From: Artocarpus heterophyllus
Taxonomy: Eukaryota > Streptophyta > Magnoliopsida > Rosales > Moraceae
DNA length: 64,000 nt
NCBI GenBank assembly: GCA_025403435.1
Contig: CM046335.1
Span: 3,563,101-3,627,100, forward strand
Direction of reading: 5' to 3'
Position numbers and translations under genes: made by a program. Below, in pieces: positions 12,183-23,516 of the stretch. The notes beneath the pieces were generated by a model that saw only the letters and a program-made list of their open reading frames with translations, ran no database searches and had not been told where the DNA came from. How positions within the stretch are numbered: position 1 is the first letter of the stretch; the number at the start of each line of letters is the position of its first letter.

Positions 12183-12398
12183 CTGTTCACGCACATCACA
12201 ATCAGAAAGCGGAAAAATAGAGGAAGAAAACAGATGGGCGAGGAAAGCAAAACGAGTACAGCAGTGCCGCCGGTGCTCAAGGCCCCTAACTTTTCTTATT
12301 TTTAGGCTAGCTATATTCTATGGTTTTTTCTTTTTCTTTTTTTTTTCCATCGAAACAGAGTTTTTGGTTCCATGACTCTATTATCCCTCGAATCTAAT

Positions 12399-12569
12399 AA
12401 GGTCTTTGGCAGCCTTCAACAAGTATGATTTGGACTAATTTTTTGATTTATAAATAATATAAAACTTTTAATTATAATAAAAAATAAAAAAAATTTATAA
12501 TTTAAAATTTTTATATATTATAATATTTTAAAATAAAAAATTAATGCTAATCATATTTATCAAACACCC
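12399..12569. repeat. Short A/T-rich MITE-like element
   Basis: It begins AAGGTCTTTGGCAGC and ends ATCAAACACCCAG, with a very A/T-rich interior that is roughly self-complementary (ATAAAACTTTTAATTATAAT...). No target duplication is confirmed. Confidence 0.35.
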
Positions 12570-15091
12570 AGCCCCTTGTTTAATACGGACATTAACAAAA
12601 AAAAAAGAAAAAAACGTGAAAGCTGCAATTCCCAAAATGGCATGCATCCACATTAACAAAAAAACTTAAAAAAAAAGCTGAATTCCCAAAACAGTATTCA
12701 TCAGATTTTGGAAGTTTAATTAAATAAAAATAAAGTGTCAAAATAATAATTATTAAAACAATAATATGAAACCAATTTCTTAAGAGAAAGATAGAGAAAA
12801 TAAAAAGCGTGATTGTCTTCTTTTTATTTAAAAAATTGTTTTACCCCTTCTCCTTTTTCTTCTTCTTCTGTTTGTACAATGTCTTCTTTTTCTTTAAAAA
12901 AAGAAAAAAGTGCATGCTCCCTAAAATCTTTTATTTTCAAGACTATAGTGCCCTTCTCTTCTTAATTTCTTTCTTTTAAGTTTTCAGGTAATCTATTTTT
13001 CACTCATTTTTTAAATAATTGTTGATTATTTTTTTTGAATTTTAAATAAAAACTATTTTATTATCTTTGGTTATTATTGTGCATTTTATTGATTTGGTTT
13101 TCATGCATATATAAGTTAAGTCTTATGAATAATTATGTCTTATAAAAATATATACGAGGATATGACAAACTTAATTGGTGGGGTTGGTAAAAGAGAAGTC
13201 TCAAGTTCAAGTACGAGAACAACTAGTGTTATATTAATCAAAAAAAGAAAAAATTATACCTTTTTTAAAATGTATCAAATTAATGTATTTGTATCTCAAA
13301 TTTTTGTTAAATTTACACATTTTTATGGTCAAATAATTTTGACTATGAGAAAATTAACCTAAATGTCCTTTATATTTCCATAAATAAATATCCGTCACAT
13401 TTTTTTAATTTTTATTCTTTTATTATTTTTCTTTAAGGTCGTTTAGGTTTCTTTCTTCGGAAAAAAAATATATAATTGATGAAGCAAGTGTAACAATTAA
13501 ACATAAATTTGAAACTTTAAGGTATACATGTGATACATAAATAATAATAATAATAATAATAAAGTTATAATTTTTAAATAGTGCAGGGTGTGAAAATAAA
13601 AATATATCTTCTTAAGGTAAAGCTCCACCACTCGCTCAAAAAAAAATAATGCAAGATTTCTATAGTTTAACAAATATTGCGCTAATGCTTTGGTTCCAAA
13701 ATGCTGATGCTTTGTTCAAAAAATAATGTAAACCAGAGCATATCCAAAACTAGAATACTTTTTGTATATTTGCCCTTTTTCGCTCTCTGCCAGTTCCTAC
13801 ATAAATACAAAAGATATTTGACAAGATTAATTTGAACCAAAATTTTTGACCTGTATATTATAAAACTTTAATATTTTGTAGTATCAAGCAAAAATGTTAT
13901 AGCATAAGACTCTCACATTTTATAGTGTTTTTTACTCATTCCACAGTATTTTTAACATGAGGCAGTTATGCTTGCCCCTTCCTAACCAAAAATAAATAAA
14001 TAAATCTTATACTTTGCTAGGATTCTAATGCGTAATAATAAGAAATATTATCATTTTTGCGCTTTGTTATTTAAAAAATATCAAAACAGTACACTGTAGT
14101 TTTCAAAAATATCATTTCGATATCCCGAGTTCGTGCTCTTTGACATGAATTTCCTTTTTACCATTTTATTAATGAATTATAAATTAATTTCGTAAAACTA
14201 TAATAGAAAATCAAAACAAAAGGTTAAACAAAACTCACCAAAGAAAAGTATATATATGGACTTATTCATTTTTTTAGCATTATTTGTATTTATTTTTTTT
14301 TATAGTTTTCATAAAATAATTTAGGGTTTATTAATAAAAGGGCGAATTAGAAATTTAATGTCATAAAATACGGACTCAGGTTATGAAAATGGTGTTTTTT
14401 AAAAATTATATGATACCTTTTTAATATTTTTCAAACAACAGGATACCAGTATAATGTTTCTTTAAAACACATGGTACCAAAATAATAATATCCTTAATAA
14501 TAATATTACGGCATACACCTCTTAAGATGTGGAAAATAAAAAAGTAAAATCCATTTTTTTTTTAAAATAAGGTAAATTGTTCTGTCAGTCGTTAATCTTT
14601 TACTATGGTGTTATTTTGATCCCAATCTCTTTTTTATTTAATTGACCCAAAATTTTTATTTTAGTTGATAAATGACAATTTTAACGATCAAATCATTAAT
14701 TTTAAACAAAAAAAATATTAGACATTATTTTTTAATAAAATTACTAAAATATCCTTCCAAATATTTTTTTTGGTCGAAATTTCTATCAAATTAATTGATA
14801 CATTATAAAATTAATAAAATTAAAACAAAATGTTATTAAAAAAAATAAAACAAACAACGAAAATAAAAAACCCAAATCTTTTTAAGATTTTATTTTTCAT
14901 CGCGTCCATAAGCAATAAACCAAACACTATAAACCAGACTATATTACACCAAGCCGTGCTTTTTTCTTTCTTTCTTTCTTTTTCTTTTTTTTGAGTCCAC
15001 ACCATAAAAATTTTCTTGCGTCTCAATCCTTCCCATTTCTTCCCAATTCTCCTTCCTCTTCTTCACGGAAACCAGATACAAACAAACCAGA
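12570..15091. other. A/T-rich filler between the two duplication copies; no gene
   Basis: This is poly-A/T-rich DNA with no coding signal that I can support. It includes a possible SINE-like scrap near 13175-13235 (GGTTGGTAAAAGAGAAGTCTC then AGTTCAAGTAC, resembling a weak pol III B box), too weak to call. It also includes a CTTT microsatellite at 14960-14990. The last 100-150 bases before 15092 are pyrimidine-rich and may be captured 5' UTR of the RPT3 fragment. Confidence 0.4.
13988..14039. repeat. Left member of a direct repeat pair of about 50 bp flanking the RPT3 fragment
   Basis: TAAATCTTATACTTTGCTAGGATTCTAATGCGTAATA here is nearly matched at 15369-15418 by TAAACCTTATCCTTTGCTAGGAATCTAATGCGTAAAA. 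The two copies bracket 14040-15368, which contains the captured proteasome gene fragment. Confidence 0.7.
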
Positions 15092-15364
15092 ATGGCGTTG
15101 GCGACGGTGATGGACCCGAACCCTCGCCGGAGCCGTCGGCTTCCTTCCCGTCGACGAGATCGGACCTCCAGGGCTTAGGTGACCAGGCCCAGTCCTCCTC
15201 CTCCTCCGACGATCTCTACAGCCGCCTCAAGTCCCTCCAGCGACAGCCAGGAGGAGTACGTCAAGGACGTGAAGAAAAACCTCAAGCGCGAGCTCCTCCG
15301 CGCCCAGGAGGAGGTCAAGAGGATCCAGTCGGTGCCGCTTGTCATCGGCCAAATTAGGCCCTAA
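15092..15364 (+). pseudogene. RPT3: 5' fragment of a 26S proteasome ATPase subunit RPT3 (6B) gene
   Basis: From the ATG at 15092 the reading begins MALATVMDPNP. It then switches frame to give [14 protein letters not shown], and again to [15 protein letters not shown] and [17 protein letters not shown]. In order, these match the N-terminal coiled-coil region of plant RPT3, a base ATPase that unfolds substrates for the proteasome. The LEFIDI segment expected between LQRQ and QEEYVKD is missing. The match stops after VIGQ, before any ATPase motif, and a stop follows at 15362-15364. The GC content is much higher than around it, and the pyrimidine-rich leader is retained. This suggests DNA-level capture of a gene start rather than a processed cDNA. 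It is non-functional as an ATPase. Confidence 0.85.
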
Positions 15365-15368
15365 CGCA

Positions 15369-15418
15369 AAGTAAATAATAAACCTTATCCTTTGCTAGGA
15401 ATCTAATGCGTAAAATAA
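15369..15418. repeat. Right member of the direct repeat pair flanking the RPT3 fragment
   Basis: This is a near copy of 13988-14039. It starts right after the RPT3-derived sequence and ends shortly before the degenerate kinase copy, so the capture may have arrived as a unit bounded by these repeats or through repair using them. Confidence 0.7.
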
Positions 15419-15577
15419 TGTTGCTACCAAGACTGGAAAATAACAAAAAAAAGAAAAAAAAGAAATCAAACACCTCTTCAAAGTGAATATTTTAAGAAAA
15501 TATTACTGTCATGCGCTTGGCAAGAAAAGAAGGACAGTCTCTTGGCTTATGATAATTTCTCGCTACCCATAGCAGTT

Positions 15578-16133
15578 TTCGGCTCACTGTATAAAGGATT
15601 CTTGAACTGCATCAACCACCCATAGCAGTGAAGGTTTCCAAACTTGAAAGAAGAGGAGCTTCCAAGAGTTTTATGGCTGATTGTGTAACTCTAAAGAATA
15701 TTAGACACCAAAATTTTGTGAAAATAATTACTGCTTGTTCAAGTGTTGACTTTCAAGGTAATGATTTCAAAGCTCTTGTCTACGAATTGATGACAAATGG
15801 AAGTTTGGAAGATTGGTTGCATTGAGAACAAGAGGAAACGTTTAACTTTGACTCAGCGGCTAAATATAATCATTGATGGGGGCTTCAGCCTTAGATTATC
15901 TTCATTACCGCAAAAGCCAAGCAACATTTTTCTTGATCAAGACATGACTGCCCACGTGGGTAATTTTGGTTTATCAAGAATTATTGCAGAGGGTAATGTT
16001 CAGGTATCCCAGAATGAGACAAGCTCTGTCGTAATTAGAGGAAAAATTGGATATACAACTCTACTTAATCTTACTTTTTTCTGGAACTAGAATTGTTTCC
16101 ATAAAAGCATAAATTGTTAAGGTCTCTTTGATA

Positions 16134-16182
<49 letters not shown>

Positions 16183-16830
16183 ATTTGTAATAGTATCTTC
16201 TTTAACAGGCACAATATGTATCTATGTTCGTAACGTATGTAGCACATGTATGTTGTCTTACATATGTACAAGAATGAGTATATACATTAAAATGCTAACT
16301 TTAATATTTGTATACAACTTTTTGAGATATTGAAGAATATGGCATGGGAAGCAAGTTATCGATCCAAGGAGATGTGTGTAGCTTTGGAATTCTTTTGTTG
16401 GAAATCTTCACTGGTAAACACCCCACGGATGAAAATCTTGAAGCACAAAGCCTTTATCAATTTGTCAACATGGCTTTGTCAACAAGATTAATAAAGATAG
16501 CTTATCAAAGTCTCCTGTTAGGAATAAAAGAGGAAGCATGAAGCAGCAACCTAACTATGCAAACAAGAAAAGGCAAAGTACATGAGCGTTTAATTTCCAT
16601 ATTTGCGATTGGTTTGAAGTGTTCGGAGGAATTACCAATAAAAAGGATGAAGATTAATGCTGCGCTCAAGGACTTACAAACAATTAAAAACAAGCTTCTC
16701 AAAGATGACAGGTACAAGGATTTTAGAAGGGGTTATCGTCCTTTTGGTTTTTGCATTGAATCTTAATTTAACTTATTTCATATAGTTTTTATTTTCATTT
16801 TGCAGGAACAATCGAGTTCAAATTTTCTAA
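15578..16830 (+). pseudogene. Broken kinase-domain copy of the LRR receptor kinase
   Basis: This corresponds to the kinase exons of the gene at 6469-9859; the LRR part, transmembrane segment and most of the glycine loop are absent. It keeps [16 protein letters not shown] and the [20 protein letters not shown] block, then stops at 15823-15825. Beyond that it lacks the HCD catalytic segment, has NFG in place of DFG, and has lost the donor site of the first intron (GGTAATTTTA became CTTAATCTTA). The second kinase exon stops at 16539-16541. The ag|GAACA acceptor and final mini-exon (to TAA at 16830) are still recognisable. A long AT microsatellite sits in the former intron. This is dead sequence. 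Confidence 0.9.
16137..16175. repeat. (AT)n microsatellite
   Basis: Perfect alternating TA of about 38 bp lies in the former intron of the kinase pseudogene. It is absent from the intron of the intact copy (9169-9365). Confidence 0.9.
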
Positions 16831-17516
16831 ATGTGGAATAAGGGAAATTATAATGCTTGACTTTTGCCACGCACGAATCAGCTAGCAGTATTTGCGAGTG
16901 CAACTGTGTGCTGAATAATTTCTGTTTTGGCTTTGGCTTTGTTCCCCATGAGACTCTGTGCTTAAATAATAAACCAGCGGGGTATATACTTCTGCAGTTA
17001 TAATAAATTGTTATAAGCTGCTATATAGAATTATTGTTGCTATTGTTGTTTTGTTACTATTATTATTATAAGTTAATTGTATAACTATATCTTTTAATTT
17101 TAGTTATTTTTCAATTGTCCATCAATTTTAAAAAACTACGATGCTATTTTTGAATTAAAAAAATTATTTCACTTTTAACTTTTCTTATCCCCGTTGAATT
17201 TGCTGTCCTTCCAACTTTTTTTTTTTTTGGTTAGTTGCATTCACTAGTCTCGGCTCTCTTTGATTGTCGTTTTCTGCTTTCTCGTCTTCCTTCTTTTTGG
17301 GATTCAAAAGTAAACGGCTCTTTTCTTGGCTCTTTTTTATGTAAATGGCTCATCTTTTTAAAAGTTTGGGAAATCAGTTTTTTTTTTCCACATCAATAAT
17401 GTATTAATATACGTCAATATGATGTACTCAAGCATCAGTAGATGATGTACATCAATAATGTATTAATTTGAAGTTTGTCACAGATTAACTAAATGGTTTA
17501 CCAATAGTAAACTAAC

Positions 17517-17692
17517 CTTGTGTTTGTGTTTGACAAAAGTGATTCACATCACTTTTTCAGTTATAAACAGTGTAAAGCTCACACATGCTATAATAACAAT
17601 AAAAAAAAATCGCTACAGTATAAAACTCTCACATATTACAGTAAAAAGAGTTCTAATCAACAGTTCTCACTACCCTACCAAACATCCTTTAA
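17517..17692. repeat. MITE-like element related to 10865-11042
   Basis: It begins near CTTGTGTTTGTGTTTGAC and ends TACCAAACATCCTT. It contains GTGTAAAGCTCACACATGCTATAATAACAATAAA and TATAAAACTCTCACATATTACAGTA, the same internal blocks as the other members. It occupies the spacer between the kinase and transporter copies in the right duplication unit. Confidence 0.5.
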
Positions 17693-17985
17693 TATTTGTT
17701 AGTCATCATCAAATTTCACTCAATAATTTATCGAAAAATGAGAAGCGAGTTGCGACCTAGTACTTATCATAATCTGTTTTCTGCAGGACATATAAGGAAT
17801 CCAGCCAAAAATGCTCATTACTGGCACAAAAATTTCCATCTTTCTTCATAAAACCTCAAACTTTACATGCGCAAATTCGCTCACTTATGCACAATCTATC
17901 AATAAACAATTCTGAGTTCATACAGGGAACAAACACAGGCCAACAACAACAACAACAAATAATTGAAGAGTTCAACCATTGTTTA

Positions 17986-20900
17986 TCATACCCCAGTAAT
18001 AAGAGATGATCCATGGTTTCTGCTAATTGGTAGGTAAACATAAACCTCATGAACTTCCTGTTTATAGACCTCTCCTCTGTCCCTGTCTATGGCATAGCAA
18101 ACGTACACAGTGTCAATCACGTTGTCCAGCACATGCACAAAGAGCCCCAGCACCAATATCAGCAGTAACCACGCCATAGCAACCACAAAGTATGAAGCAG
18201 ATCCAACATTGCTTACACCCTTTAAGATGGCCCAAGTCTGTTCATGCACATCACAATCAGAAAGTAGAAAGTAGAGGAAGAGAACAGGAGGGTAATGAAA
18301 CCAAAACGAGTACAGAAAAAAAAGCCAATTAGATGCTAAATGTTTAATTTGAGAGTTTCATAGCACCTAGGACATAATAAGACGAGACAGCAAGTGATTT
18401 TTAAATTAAATTGAGTAACCTATATGGTTCAATAGTTAATCTATATTTTGTTGGACGATAATTCTAATCAAACTCCACCCTAGTTTCTCCTGCTTCCGCG
18501 TCTTGTAGTCACATATGTGACAGGTTTATATTAAATGATTGACTACATCTTTAGGCCTTCTTTGGTAGGAGGGAAAAAGAGGAAGGATGGAATAGGTGGA
18601 CAAATTAGTTAATGGATTTTAAGAATCATGGTTGTTCGGTAGCAAGACTAGATAAGGGAATGTATCGAGTGAAGGATTCAAAGTCCTCTATGGGACTTCA
18701 ATTTTGTTCTTTCCAAAGTTGTAGGGATTGGAGCGAATTCCTTTCCAAACACTAGGAGAAAGATCGTCTTTTTCTATCCACTTTTCTCATAAGGTTATAC
18801 ACCATTCCTTCCTATTTTTTTCCTCCTATTAAACACAGCCTTAGGGTCAAAGACAAAAGAGTACTTCCACGCTCATATTTTTATGTAAGGGAACATATAG
18901 GGGAAAGAAAGAATAAGTAGATGAAATGGCTATTCTTTTCCAGTTGAAATGGACAAGAACACTGACTGCATGGATGTATATTTGTGAAACATGAACTACT
19001 CTCTTACGTACCAAATCAGAACCGTTTGAAAACAGCAATTAACATACAGAAGAAAGGAAGAAATTTGAATACGCACCGCAATTGCATATATTGCTGAGAG
19101 AACAAAGGAAATGCCAGCCAGTAGTCGAGTGGAGATTGTTTCCACGAAAACAGCAGAAAGAAGATTGCGTTTTAGAAGCTCATACGTCATCTGTGCAGAT
19201 AAGCAATAACCTTCTCCGGTTATTGCAGCGAAGTTGATTGTGAACTTGTTAAGGAAGTCAATGGCTGTGAAGAACGCATTGACGCAGCAACCTAATACAA
19301 GGTTTACAAAGCCAGAAATATCCTCCTGTCTTGCAGTATCGACAACGGAACGCACCACTCGAACAACAAAAATAAGTAATCCTGATAGACAAATAGTGCC
19401 CGAGGAGGGGCCAAGGGCATGTCTGCAAATTTTAATAAAAAACATGAGAAATAGTGATCAATATTAACATTTCTACAACTTACAAAGCCTTCGTAGCAAA
19501 AGTGACGCAGCAGAATTGGGAAGATGATGTTTGACCGGCCTAAACCGGATAGAGGATCCGAAAATCCACCTAAGAAAAGCCCTTCAAAGGGAAAACCCCT
19601 CAACTAGGAGAGAAAACTCTCGACTTGTATTCGATTCTCAATATTATAGTCCCTTTACAATTAGTTAATAAGGCTATTCATAGCCTTTTAACAAAATGAC
19701 AACAAATACTTATTAAAACAAATGACAAACAAGACAAATAACGACAAACCAATAACAAAGCAAATCTAAAATATACAGCTAAATTCTCTTACATCAAAAA
19801 GAAACATGCATAAAGATATGCATAAATTCATCGAAACACACATGTACCCCAAATGCAAATCATTGAATTCCATTGTCAGGATGCAGATATTCCCTTCACT
19901 GATCACTCAAATATGAGCTTCATCCAGGCTTAAGTTGTAAGCATACACAAAAACTTTATCTAACCATAATGTTCTATTATCTAGAAAACCTTCGCTCCTA
20001 AATTTTCACACTTGCAATGTCAACGGCAACAACCTTCTTCTAAGTAATAAAAACCAAGCATGAACTTATCATGTCTTAGGTTTTCAAATTGCATCTGTGG
20101 AGCGTATTTACCCTGACACGCAGTATTATTACCACATATTAGTAAGGTATTTTAGACATTTCATTCATGCACTAACGTTTGCCCTAAAAATACTTGTACT
20201 ATGTGCGCCGATTTTGAGAATACAAAGATAAAGGCAAAAGGGCATGTGATGCTAAGGTGTGTAATTTCTCTTGTAGTATTCTTCTTCATCATAGCGAAAT
20301 TTGGCGACAACTGAAAAGCATAGGCAACCCTGTGAACCGCTATAAATTGCGTGTTATAGTAAGCTTGCATTCCCTTTCTATTTCATTGCTCTCGTTACAA
20401 AAGGATTATAGTGCCTAAGTCTTAACAAAACACACATAATCTTACTCATTTATTATTAAAGCATCAGTTTCATATTGCCACTGACAATGTCAACTTCAAC
20501 TATCTCGTACTTATAAACTTGTACAAACAACGTTAGACAAAGAAGAGGAAATGAATAGTGGATAAGGAATAGTAAAAGCAAAATTCACCTCAAAGAGCTT
20601 CTGATATTCCGTTTAGGAGCGGAATCCTCCTTCGTGAAGTACCACTGCGCGATACTCCCACTGATGACAAACACCTGCGCCTCCACCATTGCCGCCGCGG
20701 ACCAAAGCATGGTCAGAATCGCCAGCGCATAGTAAGCAGGCACCCAACCATCTTCCTTCCACACGCAACTGTACTCCCCCCCCGATTCCCGCGCCACAAT
20801 CTTCCCGTTCGACCTCGCGAACACCAAGAACGTAACAATCGGCGCGTAATAAACCAGCAATCCCAAACTCATAAACGGCAAAACGCAGAACAAGCCTAAG

Positions 20901-21670
20901 TTCTTGGAAAGCGCATTGGAGGCCACGCCAATTATGCTCACGGTGAGCTCAATTCGATGCCAATTGACCACAAAAATCCAGACTATAACAGCAATTACCA
21001 AGAACACAAAAATCAAGACCAGAATTCTGTAGACCAAAGGGAAGGCTTCGCTGCAGGAGGAGCTGAGCGTGCAGGCGACGAACCAGTAGACGTTGAAGAC
21101 GATTGGTATGAGCAGAAAGAAAGGAAGAGAAGCGTAGACGATGTGTTTGGTGTAATGCTTGAGAGCGAAAAGGACCATCAAGCAAATCGGGAAGCTGAGG
21201 ACGAGCGTAATCGCTAGCGTCCATGTGAGATCCTTGAGAACAGGGTTAGAAGAAGAGAAGAAGAAGAAAACCGAATTGGAAGAAGAAGAGGAGGAAAGTG
21301 AAGCTTTGACGCAGGAAGTGGAGTTGAAATCGTAGACGAAGGAGGAGAGGTTGGAGTAGTTGGTGTTGCGATGGAAGACGGCGAAGATACCAAAGCCGAA
21401 GGTGAAGAAGACGAAGACGAGGAAGAGGATGAGGAAAGGGAGGTCCTTCAAAGGTCTGGGACCGTAATTGTAGGAGATCTGGAGGTACTGAGAAGCGTCC
21501 GATTCGCGGCGGCGGTCGTAGCTCGGCGGCGGCGGCGGCGGCGGAGGAGGAGGAGGAAGGTATTCTTCGGGAGGAGGTGAAGAAGGCTTGGAGAGAAGTG
21601 GTTGCTGGGACGCCGACGACGTGTCGTATAGGGATATGGGTTTGTCGTTTTCCTTGGAGATGCTCGTCAT
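17986..21670 (-). CDS. Choline-transporter-like (CTL/PNS1 family) membrane protein, three exons
   Basis: This is a multi-pass membrane protein of the CTL/Choline_transpo family. Animal CTLs move choline; substrates of this plant subgroup are not well defined. Exons on the minus strand are 21670-20589, 19422-19077 and 18237-17986, all with gt/ag junctions and consistent phase. The total is 1,680 nt, or 559 residues, near the usual length. The N-terminus is cytosolic, Ser/Pro-rich with a run of eleven prolines (residues about 41-51). About ten hydrophobic segments follow. Exon 2 carries conserved family text such as ALGPSSGTICLSGLL, SVVDTARQEDISG and DFLNKFTINFAAITGE. The protein ends ISRNHGSSLITGV. 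It converges with the receptor kinase copies to its left. A Tourist-like MITE sits in the second intron and an LTR-like repeat in the first. Nothing in the coding sequence looks damaged. Confidence 0.9.
18554..18840. mobile_element. Tourist-like (PIF/Harbinger) MITE in a transporter intron
   Basis: Imperfect terminal inverted repeats are GGCCTTCTTTGGTAGGAGG on the left and, reversed, GGCTGTGTTTAATAGGAGG on the right. They are flanked by TTA on both sides (18551-18553, 18841-18843), the usual target duplication of this superfamily. It is 287 bp, non-coding, and lies in intron 2 of the choline-transporter-like gene. Confidence 0.7.
19525..19796 (-). repeat. Short solo LTR-like repeat (copia-type) in a transporter intron
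   Basis: Read on the minus strand, it starts TGATGTAAGAG and ends GTCAAACATCA, with complementary TGATGT/ACATCA ends. It is about 272 bp, has a GC-rich 3' half and sits within intron 1 of the choline-transporter-like gene. A clean 5-bp target duplication is not visible, so it is old or misbounded. Confidence 0.45.
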
Positions 21671-23516
21671 TGGAGCTGAGAGAGAGAGAGGATGAGAAGA
21701 AGAATTGGCTTTGGGTTAGGAGGAGGAGAGGATCATTTTCAGGTTGACTGTTGAGATGACGATGAGCATAGAGGACACTATGGTTTGTTGGACATGAAAA
21801 TATGTTTTTATTTATTTGTGTTTAATATTAGTAGTCCGTACTTGGTCGGTCCTACGTTGTTCTTTTTTAAAGCAAAAATTATTTTTTTATTCAGAATTTT
21901 TGGGCTCTTGGCCATACATTTGTCATGGGCTGAATCAGATGTGGTCCCGCAGGTTGCAGAAATTTTATGAGCGAATATTAGTGTTTGAGATTTGTGTTGA
22001 TTAAGGATCAACAAAACGTAAGATGAATTAACTATAAATAAATAAAACGCATCATAATTTCAAACTAAAAATTTAAGGCGTAAATATTAAACACTATAAA
22101 AATCGTGACAATAAACAGAGGTCAGAAGACTCTTTAAACATTGTTTAGTCCCAACTTACAAGCCTTGACAGATGGACTACTGATTTCACACAAATTTCTA
22201 TTTTCTGCTGCTTTACCTTTTACCTGGAGAGCGTGTTTTTGGTCCCCATGAGGACAATAATTGGTGATTTTGAATTATTTCAAATAATTCTAGCAAAAAA
22301 GTTGTTTTTTGATAAAGTTGAGAAACGACTTCTTCGGTTCAGTGACAGAGAGTTATACGAGTTTTAAATGATTGACTTGGAAAATGAAGGATGAGATGAC
22401 ATGGAATTAATTCTTTTAAACAAGTAAACCTCATTAATACTGTCTTAGTATCTTAATAAACGATGATAAGACACTTTCTAACATTCATTCACGTTTCATT
22501 CAATACTGTCTCAATCAAAATAATATATAACAGAATGTTAATGTACAATTTTTTAAAAAAAAAAAAATACACAACACAATGTGGCATAAACGGCATTATC
22601 TATTTTTCTCCGTGGAATGCAGTGGTAGTAAGTATACTATTTTTAATACGTTTGAATCATCTTAAATAACGCAAGTTTAGGCCTTCTTTTCTTTGCTTTT
22701 TCCCACTCATTTACGCAAGTTTAGGCCTTCTTTTCTTTGTTTTTTCCCACTCATTTTCTTCATCAGGTAGCGCAGGGTATCTACTCAGAAAACATACTCG
22801 ACTCCAGACCATTACGAAAACATTTTTGAGCTATAGCTTTTTTGGAAACTTAATTCATACCAAAAGAAGCTAATTCGAACTGGTTTGCTACAGTGTTTTT
22901 TGCCATAAAATTTGAATTAACACAACATTTTAGTTTAGAATTTTGGCTCAACCTATGTTCCCGGCTATAAGAAACCTGTTTCTCTCGACTAAATGCTTCT
23001 TTCTATTTTAATATTTCTACAGGTAAACCAAAAGTGAAAGGCCCTTACCCACAGTTTAGTAAAGGTTTTGAAATAATAACATGAGCTTACTAAAGTTAAG
23101 AGTTGGAAGTGGCAATTCACATCATTATCTTCTTTCTCCCCATCAGGTAAAGAAATGGGTAAAAAAGAACCATCTCTAGTCAATATCAAAATAGTAGAAA
23201 GCCTAGACCATGGGATTTCTGCAGGTACTAAGTTGCCTTCGAACAATCAATAATGGGGCAAGATATACATGGCTGCACTAACTGAGAACAAGACAGACTA
23301 ATGCTCTTTGATTCCTTTACAAAGGACATGAACGTATAAAAAAGTAGTAGCGGAAACAAAGCACCCACAGTCTACCATATTCCCAGAATGAGCCCGAGGC
23401 TGACGGATATTAAAATTTATGGACATGTTATAGAGGACAAAAAAAGGGGTGATCAAATACATATCGGAAGCCAAAACCTAGAACTCAACCAAAAATCTTG
23501 GAAGTTGTTAGCTGTG
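21671..23516. other. Spacer between two minus-strand genes; no gene
   Basis: The first bases hold the probable 5' UTR and promoter of the transporter gene (purine-rich GAGAGAGAGAGAGGATGAGAAG just upstream of its ATG). The rest is A/T-rich with no supported coding. From about 23270 to 23516 is likely 3' UTR of the cyclophilin gene. A recent small tandem duplication is listed separately. Confidence 0.5.
22671..22758. repeat. Recent two-copy tandem duplication, 44-bp unit
   Basis: GCAAGTTTAGGCCTTCTTTT starts at 22671 and again at 22715. The copies differ by only about two bases through TTTTTCCCACTCATTT, so the event is recent. Confidence 0.85.

Larger units (their letters stand above)
8634..12262. 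repeat. Left copy of a segmental tandem duplication
   Basis: This segment is similar in order and orientation to 15578-18312. It runs from the kinase ATP-binding loop of the receptor kinase, through its 3' exons and the ATGTATT-rich spacer, to the last exon of the choline-transporter-like gene. It is longer than the right copy mainly because of extra sequence at about 10640-11785. The right edge lies just beyond the transporter exon; similarity fades after AAAACGAGTACAG. Confidence 0.75.
15578..18312. repeat. Right copy of the segmental tandem duplication
   Basis: This is the equivalent of 8634-12262. The left edge falls inside the kinase ATP-binding region (TTTTCGGCTCACTGTATAAAGG). Just before it, CTACCCATAGCAGT at 15564-15577 echoes CACCCATAGCAGTG at about 15617-15630, a small repeat at the breakpoint. 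To the right, similarity runs into the intact choline-transporter-like gene. Confidence 0.75.

Noticed and set aside
13175..13245. SINE head with pol III boxes
   Set aside because: The B-box-like AGTTCAAGTAC is a weak match, the A box is unclear and no body or tail could be delimited.
21500..21580. GGC/GGA repeat as an independent microsatellite or regulatory element
   Set aside because: It is the coding run for the poly-proline segment of the choline-transporter-like protein.
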